47,095 bases of DNA from Oscillospiraceae bacterium (GTDB taxonomy: Bacteria > Bacillota > Clostridia > Oscillospirales > Ruminococcaceae), in assembly GCA_900768995.1 (NCBI GenBank), contig CAAGEZ010000010.1, forward strand, positions 1 to 47,095, read 5' to 3'. This document shows positions 1-7,936 of the stretch, in pieces (position 1 is the stretch's first letter; each line of letters begins with the position of its first letter). The position numbers were made by a program, and so were the translations under genes. Under the pieces are notes generated by a model that was not told the DNA's origin, did no database searches, and was given only the letters and a program-made list of their open reading frames with translations.

Positions 1-2
1 AG

Positions 3-128
3 GAATTTACGTCAGTTGAGCATTTTATCTCGGAACTTACAGATTACATAGATTGGTATAACAACAAGCGTATCAAGCTTAAGCTTGATGGACTTTCTCC
101 TGTCGAATACAGACACAGGACAGCATAG
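3..128 (+). CDS. IS3-family transposase OrfB, C-terminal fragment
   Basis: Open frame entering from the left edge and ending in TAG at 126-128; 41 residues, ending VEYRHRTA. It carries the end of the IS3-family integrase domain (WYNNKRIKLKLDGLSPVEY), identical to the copy at 27475-28311 except Thr for Ala in the penultimate position. Whether the gene is intact cannot be seen because the rest lies outside the window. Confidence 0.85.
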   Translation, partial: EFTSVEHFISELTDYIDWYNNKRIKLKLDGLSPVEYRHRTA

Positions 129-130
129 CA

Positions 131-160
131 AAAGCGACCAAAATCGCTTTTGGTCGCTTT
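131..160 (+). terminator. Terminator after IS transposase
   Basis: Perfect 13-bp stem (AAAGCGACCAAAA with its complement) closing a 4-nt loop directly after the transposase stop. The same hairpin follows the transposase of the second copy at 27443-27472, so it belongs to the IS. Confidence 0.7.
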
Positions 161-248
161 GTCTAACTTTTTGGGGTCGGTTCAAAGCCGATATGCCGCT
201 TTTTAATGGTTTTTTTGTTTTCAAAAATGTAAACTTTTAGAAGAACCA

Positions 249-277
249 TTGATTTTTTTTATGGCATATTATATAAT
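249..277 (+). promoter_or_regulatory. Promoter for the c-di-GMP riboswitch and GAF histidine kinase
   Basis: TTGATT (249-254), 17-nt spacer, TATAAT (272-277), a near-consensus housekeeping promoter. Transcription would start near 284 and run through the riboswitch at 318-386 before the kinase gene at 472. Positions 287-308 resemble one terminal repeat of the palindromic element at 5278-5437. Confidence 0.7.
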
Positions 278-317
278 GACAGTAGGAATAATACCAATAA
301 CCAATAAAACTGAATAT

Positions 318-386
318 ATCGGCAAAGCAGCCGAAAGACTGCGACGCAAAACTAAAGGGCCTGTAAAATGGCAGCCAGCTGCATTT
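318..386 (+). promoter_or_regulatory. Cyclic di-GMP-I riboswitch (GEMM-I)
   Basis: The core matches the GEMM-I consensus: GGCAAA at 321-326, a short stem capped by a GAAA tetraloop (332-336 region), GACGCAAA (343-350), CTAAAGGGCCT (352-362) and ATGGCAGCCAGCTGC (368-382). This architecture is known to bind c-di-GMP. The outer P1 stem is weak by eye. It is followed at once by an intrinsic terminator (394-425). CTGCAT at 379-384 can pair with ATGCAG at 401-406 in the terminator, a plausible switch between aptamer tail and terminator. It should control the hybrid kinase at 472. Direction of the switch (ON or OFF) is not determined. Confidence 0.85.
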
Positions 387-393
387 TTATTTA

Positions 394-425
394 AGAGTAT
401 ATGCAGGTGAGCTATACTCTTTTTT
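394..425 (+). terminator. Riboswitch expression-platform terminator
   Basis: Perfect 8-bp stem AGAGTATA/TATACTCT with an 11-nt loop and a run of T residues, between the c-di-GMP aptamer and the kinase start codon. The loop contains ATGCAG, complementary to CTGCAT at the 3' edge of the aptamer. Confidence 0.75.
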
Positions 426-471
426 AATTCGCACGCTAACCTCAGCCGCCAAACGGGAAAGGAAAAATACG

Positions 472-3093
472 ATGCTCCGAAATACTGACACCGCTTTACA
501 GAATAACGACCGACTCTCCGACCTTGAAACCGTATTTCAGCAGCTTGTGCTGCTCGACCGTGCTGTGTCGGAAGAGGATATACAAGACAGCCTCAATAAG
601 CTCCTTGAAGCTGTGGGAAAATATACCCGTGCGGACCGTGCATATATTTTTATCGACGTTAACTCCGACAAAATATTTTCAAATGCATATGAATGGTGCG
701 GAGAGGGTGTTATCCCTCAGATAGACAATCTCCAGCAGATACACTCCTATGATATGCCCGTTTGGTATGACAGATTTTCACAGGGCAGAAGCATAATCAT
801 CGAAAACATTGAGGACATAAAGGAAATTATGCCCGATGAATATGAAATGCTGAAAGTTCAGGATATACGGACGGAAATTTCCTTCCCTATCTATCACAGC
901 TCAAAGCTTCTGGGCTTTATCGGCGTGGATAACCCCGAAATATCCGAATCACAGTCACTTATAAGCATTCTCGAAGTTATCGGCGGACATATCGGAAGCT
1001 CCTGGGCACTTTTCAATGCAAACAAATCTCTCCGTGAAAAGGATGACAGGCTGGGCGAAAACGAGCGTGCTCTCGAAAAGCAGAAAAATGTCCTGGAGCG
1101 CCTTTGTATGGACTATACATCGGTATATTATCTTGACCTTTACACCGATGAATTTGAAGTAATGAAGCTCCGTGACGGCTCAAATGCAAGCGATGTATTG
1201 CAAGAGGAAAGTATAACAAAATTTTCCGAGCTTCTTGAAAAATATACTCAGATATACATTTCCGAGGAATTTGCCGATGATTTCAGACAGTGGCTGTCAA
1301 ATGACCACCTGAGAGAGCTCCTTTCGACACGTGAGCGAGGCATATATCGCTACACCAGCCGTCCGAACATCAGAGGACAGAAATACTTTGAGGTACAGGC
1401 TATCCGTGTAAAGCAGGACGAGCGGGAATTCGGCATAATCCTTGGTTTTAGATACATAGATGATATCGTTTTGCAGGAGCAGGAGAGACAGGCAGAGCTT
1501 GAAAAGGCACTTGCCGAGTCAAGGCTCAACAACGAAATAGTATCCGCTATCAGCAAAATTTATTTCTCCATTTACCGCATAGACCTGCCCAACGATTACT
1601 ACGAGGAAATTTCGGGAAACACCGAGATACACCGCCTCACAGGCAAAACAGGCAGGGCTGTCGCAAAAATGACAGAGCTTTGCAATACCTTTGTTGCAGA
1701 CGAATATCATGACACGGTGATGAAGTTTTTCGACCTTTCAACTCTTCCCGAAAGGCTCAGCACAGATGACACTGTGGCGGCGGAATATCTCGCCAAGGAC
1801 GGCAACTGGCATCTGGCAAGATTTATCGCCAAGAATCGTGATTTCTCAGGCAAGGTCACCCACGTCCTTTATGTTACTGCCCTTATCAGTGCCGAAAAGC
1901 GCCGTGAGCTGAACCTTATAATCCTTGCCGAGGACGCAAGGCGTGCAAACGAAGCAAAGACGGAATTTCTCTCACGTATGGCTCACGATATCCGCACGCC
2001 TATGAACGCTGTGGGCGGCTTTACAAGCATTGCTATGGCAAATGTGAATGACCCCGAAAAGGTGAAAAAGAACCTTGAACAGGTGGAAATTGCCTGCGGA
2101 TATCTCCAGCAGATAGTAAATGATGTCCTTGACCTTGCGGAGATAGAAAAGGGCAAGGCAAAGGTGCATAACGAGGAAACAAGCATTTCCGAGGTCTTTG
2201 CGGATTATGAGGAAACTATTCGTGGAGCAATGCCCGAAAAGCACCTGAACATTGTCTGCCGCAAGCACGATATTATCCACGACTGCGTTCTCACCGACCC
2301 ATTGCGTCTGAGACAGATATATATGAATCTTCTTTCAAATGCATTGAAGTTCACTCCTGCGGGGGGGACTGTGGAGTTTGAGATATATGAGGAAGAGCTT
2401 CCAGAAAAGGGCAGGGTTCGCCTTGTTTCGATAATAAAGGACAACGGCATCGGTATGACACCCCAGTATATGCGTGTGATGTATGACAGATTCAGCCGTG
2501 CGGTGGACACAAGGCTTAACAAGGTTCGTGGAAGCGGTCTCGGGCTTTCCATTGTCAAGGAGCTTATCGACCTTATGGGTGGTCATATCGAAGCGAGCAG
2601 TGCTCTCGGAAAGGGAACTACATTCAAGGTGACCTTTGAGCTTGATTACACCGACCAAAAGCACGAGCATAAGCACGAATGCCGCATTGACGGAAAATAT
2701 GACGAATGTATCGGAATGAGGATACTCGTTGCTGAGGACAATGACTTAAACTATGAAATTGCGGAAGAACTTCTGAAGCTTCACGGAGTTATATGCGACC
2801 GTGCGGAAAACGGTCAGGTCTGCGTGAATATATTCAGAGAAAGCGCACCTTTCTATTACTCAGCGATTCTTATGGATCTTCAGATGCCTGTAATGGATGG
2901 GTTTCAGGCGGCAAGGCTTATCCGAAGCACAGACTCCGATTATGCACGGAAGATACCCATTATCGCCCTTTCAGCCAACGCATTCACCGAGGACATAAAA
3001 GCAAGCCTTGATGCGGGTATGGACGAGCACCTATCAAAGCCTTTTGATGCTGACAAGCTTCTTGAGCTGCTTATGCTGCACAAAAATAAATGA
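472..3093 (+). CDS. Soluble GAF hybrid sensor histidine kinase with receiver domain
   Basis: 873-residue hybrid kinase. A GAF domain lies at about residues 25-185, followed by a charged coiled coil and a PAS-like middle region (about 210-480). The HisKA dimerisation helix holds phospho-acceptor His505 (SRMAHDIRTPMN). The ATPase domain has the N box (NLLSNALKF), DNGIGM and GSGLGLSIV. A C-terminal receiver has phospho-acceptor Asp802 (ILMDLQMPVMDG) and the KPF lysine near the end. No membrane segment or signal peptide is visible, so it should sense a cytoplasmic cue. The ATG follows GGGAAAGGA. No response regulator with an output domain is adjacent, so a phosphorelay partner must lie elsewhere. 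The c-di-GMP riboswitch upstream implies second-messenger control of its synthesis. Confidence 0.9.
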   Translation: MLRNTDTALQNNDRLSDLETVFQQLVLLDRAVSEEDIQDSLNKLLEAVGKYTRADRAYIFIDVNSDKIFSNAYEWCGEGVIPQIDNLQQIHSYDMPVWYDRFSQGRSIIIENIEDIKEIMPDEYEMLKVQDIRTEISFPIYHSSKLLGFIGVDNPEISESQSLISILEVIGGHIGSSWALFNANKSLREKDDRLGENERALEKQKNVLERLCMDYTSVYYLDLYTDEFEVMKLRDGSNASDVLQEESITKFSELLEKYTQIYISEEFADDFRQWLSNDHLRELLSTRERGIYRYTSRPNIRGQKYFEVQAIRVKQDEREFGIILGFRYIDDIVLQEQERQAELEKALAESRLNNEIVSAISKIYFSIYRIDLPNDYYEEISGNTEIHRLTGKTGRAVAKMTELCNTFVADEYHDTVMKFFDLSTLPERLSTDDTVAAEYLAKDGNWHLARFIAKNRDFSGKVTHVLYVTALISAEKRRELNLIILAEDARRANEAKTEFLSRMAHDIRTPMNAVGGFTSIAMANVNDPEKVKKNLEQVEIACGYLQQIVNDVLDLAEIEKGKAKVHNEETSISEVFADYEETIRGAMPEKHLNIVCRKHDIIHDCVLTDPLRLRQIYMNLLSNALKFTPAGGTVEFEIYEEELPEKGRVRLVSIIKDNGIGMTPQYMRVMYDRFSRAVDTRLNKVRGSGLGLSIVKELIDLMGGHIEASSALGKGTTFKVTFELDYTDQKHEHKHECRIDGKYDECIGMRILVAEDNDLNYEIAEELLKLHGVICDRAENGQVCVNIFRESAPFYYSAILMDLQMPVMDGFQAARLIRSTDSDYARKIPIIALSANAFTEDIKASLDAGMDEHLSKPFDADKLLELLMLHKNK

Positions 3094-3098
3094 GAACG

Positions 3099-3137
3099 AA
3101 ACAGGTCAGCCTGATAAAAACAGACTGACCTGTTTTT
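3099..3137 (+). terminator. Terminator after GAF histidine kinase
   Basis: Perfect 11-bp stem AAACAGGTCAG/CTGACCTGTTT with T tract, five bases after the kinase stop codon. Confidence 0.85.
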
Positions 3138-3220
3138 ATGTCCCGAAAGTGTGAGCTTTTGGGGGCGGTAAATTTAAAAGAATTATATTTGTTTACAAAA
3201 AATACTTTTTTATAATGGCG

Positions 3221-3246
3221 TTGACACAGCAAAATTGTGATATAAT
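3221..3246 (+). promoter_or_regulatory. Putative promoter for membrane hybrid kinase
   Basis: TTGACA at 3221-3226 and TATAAT at 3241-3246, with TGA just before the -10 (extended -10 type). The spacer is only 14 nt, which is short, so the extended -10 may be the main determinant. Confidence 0.45.
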
Positions 3247-3306
3247 CAAACTGTATGTAAATAAAATTTGTTTATATGACATTAAACGATATTTGGTGGG
3301 GAGACT

Positions 3307-5199
3307 ATGACGATACAAGAATTTATAATGAATAACCTTGCTACTCTTATGGGTATGCTGTTTCTGCTTACAGCATTGTTCAGAAACGAAACTCTTGAAG
3401 CAAGGGAGAAAAAATATTTAAAAATAATCCTCAGCGTTGAGTTTGCGGAGCTGATAGCCTATAACTTGGAGCTTATCACCGCCTCCTGGGATCACCCGAC
3501 GGCGCTCAGGATACTGCTTTCGGGAATAGGCTATTCCCTGAGGCCTCTTATAGTTTATCTTTTCATAATGCTTGTTCTGCATATGAACGATAATGACGGG
3601 AAGCTTACAGCCAAACAGAACAGAACACGGTTATTGCTCCTTATCCCCGAAGCACTTGCGTTCCTCGGCGGATTTTCCCCGTTCTTTACAGACACGGTAT
3701 ATTACTATGACAGCACCAACGTTTTTCACAGAGGACCTCTCGGATATGACTCACAGCTTATGACGGCAATATATCTTGTCATCATCGTTGCGCTGGCGGT
3801 ACGAAAGCATATCCTTGAAAAGCAGATGGAACGGAAAATTATGCTGCTCGTTGCGGTATATCCTATCCTTGCAATGTCCCTTGAAGCAGCGTTCAATGTC
3901 CGCAGCATCGGCGGAACGGCAATCGTTTTCAGCACAATATTTTTCCTTTACGGCTTACAGGTTGGCAAGCTCAAAAATACGATTTATGCCCTCAGTGAGA
4001 ATGAAACTCTGAAAAATACAATGGCAAAGCTTGAAGCCGCCAAAAAAGAGGCAGAGCGTGCAAATGCCGCAAAGTCCGATTTCCTTTCGAGAATGTCCCA
4101 CGATATGCGCACGCCCCTTAACGGCATCATCGGAATAATCGAGATAAACAGCAGACATAATGACCCCGTTTTGCAGGAGGAAAACCGCAAAAAAGCAAAG
4201 GTTGCTGCGGATCATCTGCTGTCCCTTATAAACGATGTTCTTGAACTGAGCAAGCTGGAGGACAGCCGAACTCCTCTTGTCACCGAGCCTTTTGACATCA
4301 GAACGGTGGCTTCCGATGTGATGACGATGGTGAGAATAAGGGCTGCCGAGTCGGGCGTCACACTCGAATATGATGAGGACCCCACAGTGTTCGTTCACCC
4401 CTATGTTTACGGAAATCCCCTGTATCTGCGTCAGATATTCTTAAACATCGCAGGCAATGCCATAAAGTACAACCGTCCCGGCGGAACGGTCTGGGGACGT
4501 ATCGACTATGAGGGTGAAGAGGGAGACACTGTTACATACAGCTGCACTATCACCGATAACGGCATCGGCATAAGCGAGGAATTTCTTGCCCATATATTCG
4601 AGCCTTTCGTTCAGGCAAACAACGGCGCAAGGACTACATATCAGGGTGTAGGACTTGGAATGTCCATAGTAAAGAGCATCGTTGACAAAATGGGCGGCAA
4701 AATTGACGTAAAGAGCAAGCTTGGCGAGGGCAGCACCTTCAAGGTGACTATCCCCAATAAAATAGTTCCCGATGAGCTTATCCCCAAAAAGCCCGAAACT
4801 GCTGATATCAGCGGCATTTCCATCAAGGGCACACGTATTCTTATGGCAGAGGACAACCAGCTCAATTCCGAAATTGCCCAGTATCTCCTTGAAGATTCGG
4901 GTGCAATTGTTACTCCCGTAAGCAACGGCAGAGAATGTGTCGATGTTTACAAGAACAGCGAGGAGGGCACATTTGACCTTATCCTTATGGACATTATGAT
5001 GCCCGTTATGGACGGACTTACCGCTGCAAGAGAGATAAGAAGCTGCGAAAGACGTGATGCGTATATCCCAATAATCGCTATGACCGCAAATGCTTTCTCC
5101 GAGGACGCAAAAATGAGCCGTGAAGCAGGTATGAACGCACATCTTGCAAAGCCCCTTGACATAAACGAGCTAATCGTTGCCATAGCAAAGCTTTTATAA
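3307..5199 (+). CDS. Membrane hybrid sensor histidine kinase with receiver domain
   Basis: 630 residues. The first ~225 residues hold about six to seven hydrophobic segments, resembling a multi-pass membrane sensor. A coiled-coil linker (KLEAAKKEAERANAAKSDF) leads into HisKA with phospho-acceptor His265 (SRMSHDMRTPLNG), the ATPase domain (NIAGNAIKYN, DNGIGI, GVGLGMSIV), and a C-terminal receiver with Asp562 (LILMDIMMPVMDG) and a KPL lysine. Start ATG follows GGTGGGGA. It shares the HisKA-ATPase-REC layout with the kinase upstream but has a membrane rather than GAF input, suggesting paralogous cores. The gene has its own promoter and is separated by a terminator from the upstream kinase. The signal is unknown. 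Confidence 0.9.
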   Translation: MTIQEFIMNNLATLMGMLFLLTALFRNETLEAREKKYLKIILSVEFAELIAYNLELITASWDHPTALRILLSGIGYSLRPLIVYLFIMLVLHMNDNDGKLTAKQNRTRLLLLIPEALAFLGGFSPFFTDTVYYYDSTNVFHRGPLGYDSQLMTAIYLVIIVALAVRKHILEKQMERKIMLLVAVYPILAMSLEAAFNVRSIGGTAIVFSTIFFLYGLQVGKLKNTIYALSENETLKNTMAKLEAAKKEAERANAAKSDFLSRMSHDMRTPLNGIIGIIEINSRHNDPVLQEENRKKAKVAADHLLSLINDVLELSKLEDSRTPLVTEPFDIRTVASDVMTMVRIRAAESGVTLEYDEDPTVFVHPYVYGNPLYLRQIFLNIAGNAIKYNRPGGTVWGRIDYEGEEGDTVTYSCTITDNGIGISEEFLAHIFEPFVQANNGARTTYQGVGLGMSIVKSIVDKMGGKIDVKSKLGEGSTFKVTIPNKIVPDELIPKKPETADISGISIKGTRILMAEDNQLNSEIAQYLLEDSGAIVTPVSNGRECVDVYKNSEEGTFDLILMDIMMPVMDGLTAAREIRSCERRDAYIPIIAMTANAFSEDAKMSREAGMNAHLAKPLDINELIVAIAKLL

Positions 5200-5277
5200 C
5201 GGAAGTTAATATTTTAATAAAAATGCAGTATATTCTTTGAAATATACACTATTCCGTACAAAGCTTAGGACTATATA

Positions 5278-5437
5278 ATACTAATAACCAATTAACCTAT
5301 AGACAAATCCTCGGCTGAAATAAGCCCATTCTGCGTCAAGCTCCCTTGCCGGGCGGCAAGCCCGCCTGCGGTCGCTTTCCTAGACTGGTCTTATTTCATC
5401 TGTCGGCTTTATCTATAGAACAATTGGTTATTAGTAT
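5278..5437 (+). repeat. MITE-like 160-bp imperfect palindrome
   Basis: In the 405-nt gap 5200-5604. Terminal inverted repeats of about 30 bp: left 5278-5307 begins ATACTAATAACCAATT, right 5408-5437 ends AATTGGTTATTAGTAT; both continue with CTATAG. Inside, GGCTGAAATAAGCC near 5312 pairs with GGTCTTATTTCATC near 5388, so the whole unit can fold as one long hairpin with a GC-rich tip. TA borders both ends. There is no open reading frame. This is the shape of a non-autonomous miniature element, though a strong hairpin RNA element is an alternative. Confidence 0.65.
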
Positions 5438-5464
5438 AAAAAGAGAAATGACATCATAATTTTT

Positions 5465-5491
5465 AGCTGTACCCTCGGGTGCAGCTTTTTT
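5465..5491 (+). terminator. Terminator hairpin upstream of exported protein gene
   Basis: AGCTGTACCC pairs with GGGTGCAGCT (one G-T pair), followed by six T residues. It lies 40 nt before the promoter at 5531 and so would end transcription coming from the kinase and MITE region. The same hairpin sequence recurs at 6876-6903. Confidence 0.75.
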
Positions 5492-5530
5492 ATTTGAAAT
5501 ATGACAAAAAACAAAGTTTTGCAAAAACTA

Positions 5531-5559
5531 TTGACAATCAAGCAAATAATAAGTATAAT
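5531..5559 (+). promoter_or_regulatory. Consensus promoter for exported protein gene
   Basis: TTGACA (5531-5536), exact 17-nt spacer, TATAAT (5554-5559). Its position excludes translation from the far upstream ATG at 5479 and supports the start at 5605. Confidence 0.8.
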
Positions 5560-5604
5560 TGTAATATATTTATAAAAAAATACCGATGGTATGGGGGAAA
5601 AGCT

Positions 5605-6864
5605 ATGACAAAAGAAGAAATCAGAGAAAAAGCTGACAAAATAATTGACGACATATGCTTCGGGGCAAAGGAGTTCAGCGAGAAGAAATGCTTCGTTCCC
5701 GTATGTGCAGCTGTGGTTCTTGCTGTAGCAGTGCTTATCATAGTGATAGTCAGCGTAGTGGGAGGTTCGGGAAACGGAAAAGCCGCTGCAGAATTTTCAA
5801 CTCCTGCGGCAGCGGGCTTTGAGGACCGCATTGCTCAAATGAAAAAAAGCGGGGTTTCAGTAACGCTGCGCATTTCCGACATAAGGAAAGAGGACGGGAC
5901 TTCAACGAGCCTTACATATAAAAGCGATTATGCACAAAAGGATATTGTGGCAGACCTGCTGATAACAAACAAGAGCAAAAATGATATTTCCGTTTATAAG
6001 GATATGTTTGAGAGCGGCACTGTCCTTGCATCACTCAAGGACGTTTCATCAAAGTATGACGATAACGACTGTATGTCAATGGGGCAGCTTTATGACAAGG
6101 AAAGTGGAGAACTGATAGATGATACGGAGATCATTGTCCCTAAAAACGGCACTGCCGAAGTAACACTTTGCTATTCCTTCCCCGCATCGAGGATAAACGA
6201 TATAAACTATCTTCTTTTCTGTGAACCGTATTACGACGGAGTTGGTATGAAGTGGGAGATCGCAGGCGTCGGAAAGCCGTATATTGCATTCAAGCTGGAT
6301 AATGAACTGCTTTTCCCTGAAGTAACTCAGGGCGATGAGCCTGAGGAAACGGCTGAGACGGTTCAGACGACCACGTATGTAAGTCCTTATCCCACAACCA
6401 AAATAAAATCTACTGACGCTGCATTATTAATGTTTTCCTCCGATTGCTACGAGCTGTCACTGGAGGTCGCAGGCAAGGGCGATTTCAAAAATGATCTGTC
6501 GGTTGTCCACAGCGGATATACATATTCTATAGACAATTCCGCAATAGTGGGGAGCGTTCCCGAAATATGCGCCGACGGCTGCGATATCGACAGGATAAAG
6601 CTATACTTTAAGTTAGATGACAGCCTGAAAGAAAACACTCTCGGAACATATGCATTATACAGTGACGAATTTAAGGGCATAAAAAGATTCAATGTTTTTA
6701 TGTATTTTGAGGATATGAATATGCTTATGCCCATAGAGACATTTTGTGACGAAGCCACAAATACAGTATGGGCAGAGTCTGATTCGGCAGGCACATATGC
6801 TCTGCTTGATATGGAGCTTTGGCTCGATTCGCTGGGAGTTTCCCCGTCTGAATATAACGAATGA
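5605..6864 (+). CDS. Single-pass exported protein of unknown function
   Basis: 419 residues from the ATG preceded by GGGGGAAAA; an in-frame ATG at 5479 lies upstream of the promoter and is rejected. A short Lys/Glu-rich cytoplasmic stretch (residues 1-27) is followed by one membrane segment at about 29-52. The outside part has a beta-rich domain (about 75-265, VTLRISDIRKEDG), a Thr/Pro-rich linker (QTTTYVSPYPTT, about 290-305) and a second beta-rich domain to the C-terminus. I do not recognise a named family. The gene is monocistronic: its own consensus promoter in front, and identical terminators on both sides. Confidence 0.75.
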   Translation: MTKEEIREKADKIIDDICFGAKEFSEKKCFVPVCAAVVLAVAVLIIVIVSVVGGSGNGKAAAEFSTPAAAGFEDRIAQMKKSGVSVTLRISDIRKEDGTSTSLTYKSDYAQKDIVADLLITNKSKNDISVYKDMFESGTVLASLKDVSSKYDDNDCMSMGQLYDKESGELIDDTEIIVPKNGTAEVTLCYSFPASRINDINYLLFCEPYYDGVGMKWEIAGVGKPYIAFKLDNELLFPEVTQGDEPEETAETVQTTTYVSPYPTTKIKSTDAALLMFSSDCYELSLEVAGKGDFKNDLSVVHSGYTYSIDNSAIVGSVPEICADGCDIDRIKLYFKLDDSLKENTLGTYALYSDEFKGIKRFNVFMYFEDMNMLMPIETFCDEATNTVWAESDSAGTYALLDMELWLDSLGVSPSEYNE

Positions 6865-6875
6865 TTTTTTACGGA

Positions 6876-6903
6876 AGCTGTACCCTCGGGTGCAGCTTTT
6901 TTT
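6876..6903 (+). terminator. Terminator after exported protein gene
   Basis: AGCTGTACCC/GGGTGCAGCT hairpin with seven T residues. It is identical over 27 bases to the hairpin at 5465-5491 on the other side of the gene. Confidence 0.85.
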
Positions 6904-6923
6904 ATTTGCCTAAATAAATATAC

Positions 6924-6952
6924 TTGACAAGTCTAAAATAATGTGCTATAAT
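6924..6952 (+). promoter_or_regulatory. Promoter of the DUF134-NifX / thioredoxin operon
   Basis: TTGACA (6924-6929), 17-nt spacer, TATAAT (6947-6952). CTATA (6946-6950) and TATAG (6957-6961) form a small inverted repeat over the -10 and start region, a possible operator; since the first gene encodes a helix-turn-helix protein, autoregulation is conceivable but only inferred. Confidence 0.75.
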
Positions 6953-6981
6953 CGACTATAGACGGAAACGAGGTGGATAAT

Positions 6982-7722
6982 ATGCCAAGACCACAGAGGT
7001 GCAGAAAGGTCTGCAATGAGCCTGAATACAGCACATTTTTTCCCGCAGGAGTCGCTTCGGGCGAGCCTGTGACCCTGACAGTAGATGAATTTGAGGTCAT
7101 ACGGCTCGTTGATCTGGAGCAGCTCACTCACAGTCAGGCGGCGGTGCGTATGGAAATATCCCGCACAACGGCTACGGAGATATACAACGCCGCCAGGGTA
7201 AAAATTGCGGACTGTATCGTGAACGGCAGACCCCTTGCGGTCATGGGCGGAAACTATAAGCTCTGCGGCGGAGGAAAATGCTGCGGCTGCCGCAGAGGGC
7301 ACAGGTGCGATATGGCGGCTAATAAGAAAGGAAACGGTATTATGAGAGTAGCGGTAACATACGACAACGGAAACATTTTTCAGCATTTCGGTCACACGGC
7401 TTTTTTCAAGCTTTATGACTGCGAGGAAGGAAATGTAGTAGGCGAAGAGATAGTGGCAGCTCCCGAAAGCGGTCACGGTGCACTTGCGGGATTTCTTAAG
7501 GAAAACGGCGCAGACGTACTTATCTGCGGCGGCATCGGCGGCGGAGCGCAGAACGCTCTTGCAGGTCAGGGCATAAGGCTTTACGGCGGCGTAAGCGGTG
7601 ATGCTGACGAGGCTGTTAAGGCATTACTTGAAAACAAGCTGAGCTTTGACCCCAATGTGATGTGCAGTCATCACAGCCACAGCGAGGGTCATAGCTGCGG
7701 TTCACACAGCTGCGGAAAGTGA
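6982..7722 (+). CDS. DUF134 (UPF0251) HTH - NifX-type dinitrogenase cofactor domain fusion
   Basis: 246 residues. I chose ATG at 6982, 5 nt after GAGGTGG, because the family begins MPRP..CR; a GTG at 6973 overlaps that ribosome site. Residues 1-100 are DUF134, a sigma-region-4-like helix-turn-helix (LEQLTHSQAAVRMEISRTTA), ending in a Cys cluster (CGGGKCCGCRRGHRC) that could bind metal. From about residue 122 (MRVAVTYDNGNIFQHFGHT) there is a NifX/NifB-type cofactor-binding domain. The tail is rich in His and Cys (CSHHSHSEGHSCGSHSCGK). The fusion is known in clostridia and suggests a metal or Fe-S responsive regulator, not nitrogen fixation. It heads an operon with the two thiol-redox genes that follow 6 and 10 bases on. 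Confidence 0.85.
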   Translation: MPRPQRCRKVCNEPEYSTFFPAGVASGEPVTLTVDEFEVIRLVDLEQLTHSQAAVRMEISRTTATEIYNAARVKIADCIVNGRPLAVMGGNYKLCGGGKCCGCRRGHRCDMAANKKGNGIMRVAVTYDNGNIFQHFGHTAFFKLYDCEEGNVVGEEIVAAPESGHGALAGFLKENGADVLICGGIGGGAQNALAGQGIRLYGGVSGDADEAVKALLENKLSFDPNVMCSHHSHSEGHSCGSHSCGK

Positions 7723-7728
7723 GAATAT

Positions 7729-7926
7729 ATGAAAATAACTCTCAATCCCGATGAGGAGATAGTGAAGCTCATAAAGGAGGGGCTTGCCAAAAAAGGCGGC
7801 TACTGTCCCTGCCGAATGGAGCGGACTGAGGACAACAAATGTATGTGCAAGGAGTTCAGGGAGCAGATAAAGGACCCTGATTTTGAGGGCTACTGCCATT
7901 GTATGCTCTACTATAAATCAAAATAG
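7729..7926 (+). CDS. Small ferredoxin-thioredoxin reductase-like catalytic protein
   Basis: 65 residues with three Cys-X-Cys pairs: C26-P-C28, C38-M-C40 and C56-H-C58. These resemble the catalytic chain of ferredoxin:thioredoxin reductase, where such cysteines hold a 4Fe-4S cluster next to a redox-active disulfide. The classic spacing CPC-X16-CPC-X8-CHC is changed here to CPC-X9-CMC-X15-CHC, as I recall for short bacterial relatives. It lies between the NifX-like gene and thioredoxin, 10 nt before the latter, which fits a role in reducing that thioredoxin with ferredoxin electrons. The role is inferred from motif and neighbour. Confidence 0.75.
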   Translation: MKITLNPDEEIVKLIKEGLAKKGGYCPCRMERTEDNKCMCKEFREQIKDPDFEGYCHCMLYYKSK

Positions 7927-7936
7927 GAGGATAGCT

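Larger units (their letters stand above)
1..176 (+). mobile_element. IS3-family insertion sequence, right end (continues off window)
   Basis: The first 160 bases match, almost base for base, the reverse complement of the end of the complete IS at 27401-28729: the last 41 codons of the transposase, a perfect hairpin and the terminal stretch TTTGTCTAACTTTTTGGGG. Relative to the complete copy this one lacks 24 nt between hairpin and tip, a segment bounded by direct CTTT repeats. The tip is set at the last base shared by both copies, near 176; downstream sequence (TCGGTTC) is not shared. Orientation is opposite to the second copy. Confidence 0.85.

Noticed and set aside
5479..5604. N-terminal extension of the exported protein from ATG 5479
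   Set aside because: It begins inside a terminator and the consensus promoter at 5531-5559 lies within it; ATG 5605 has a good ribosome site.
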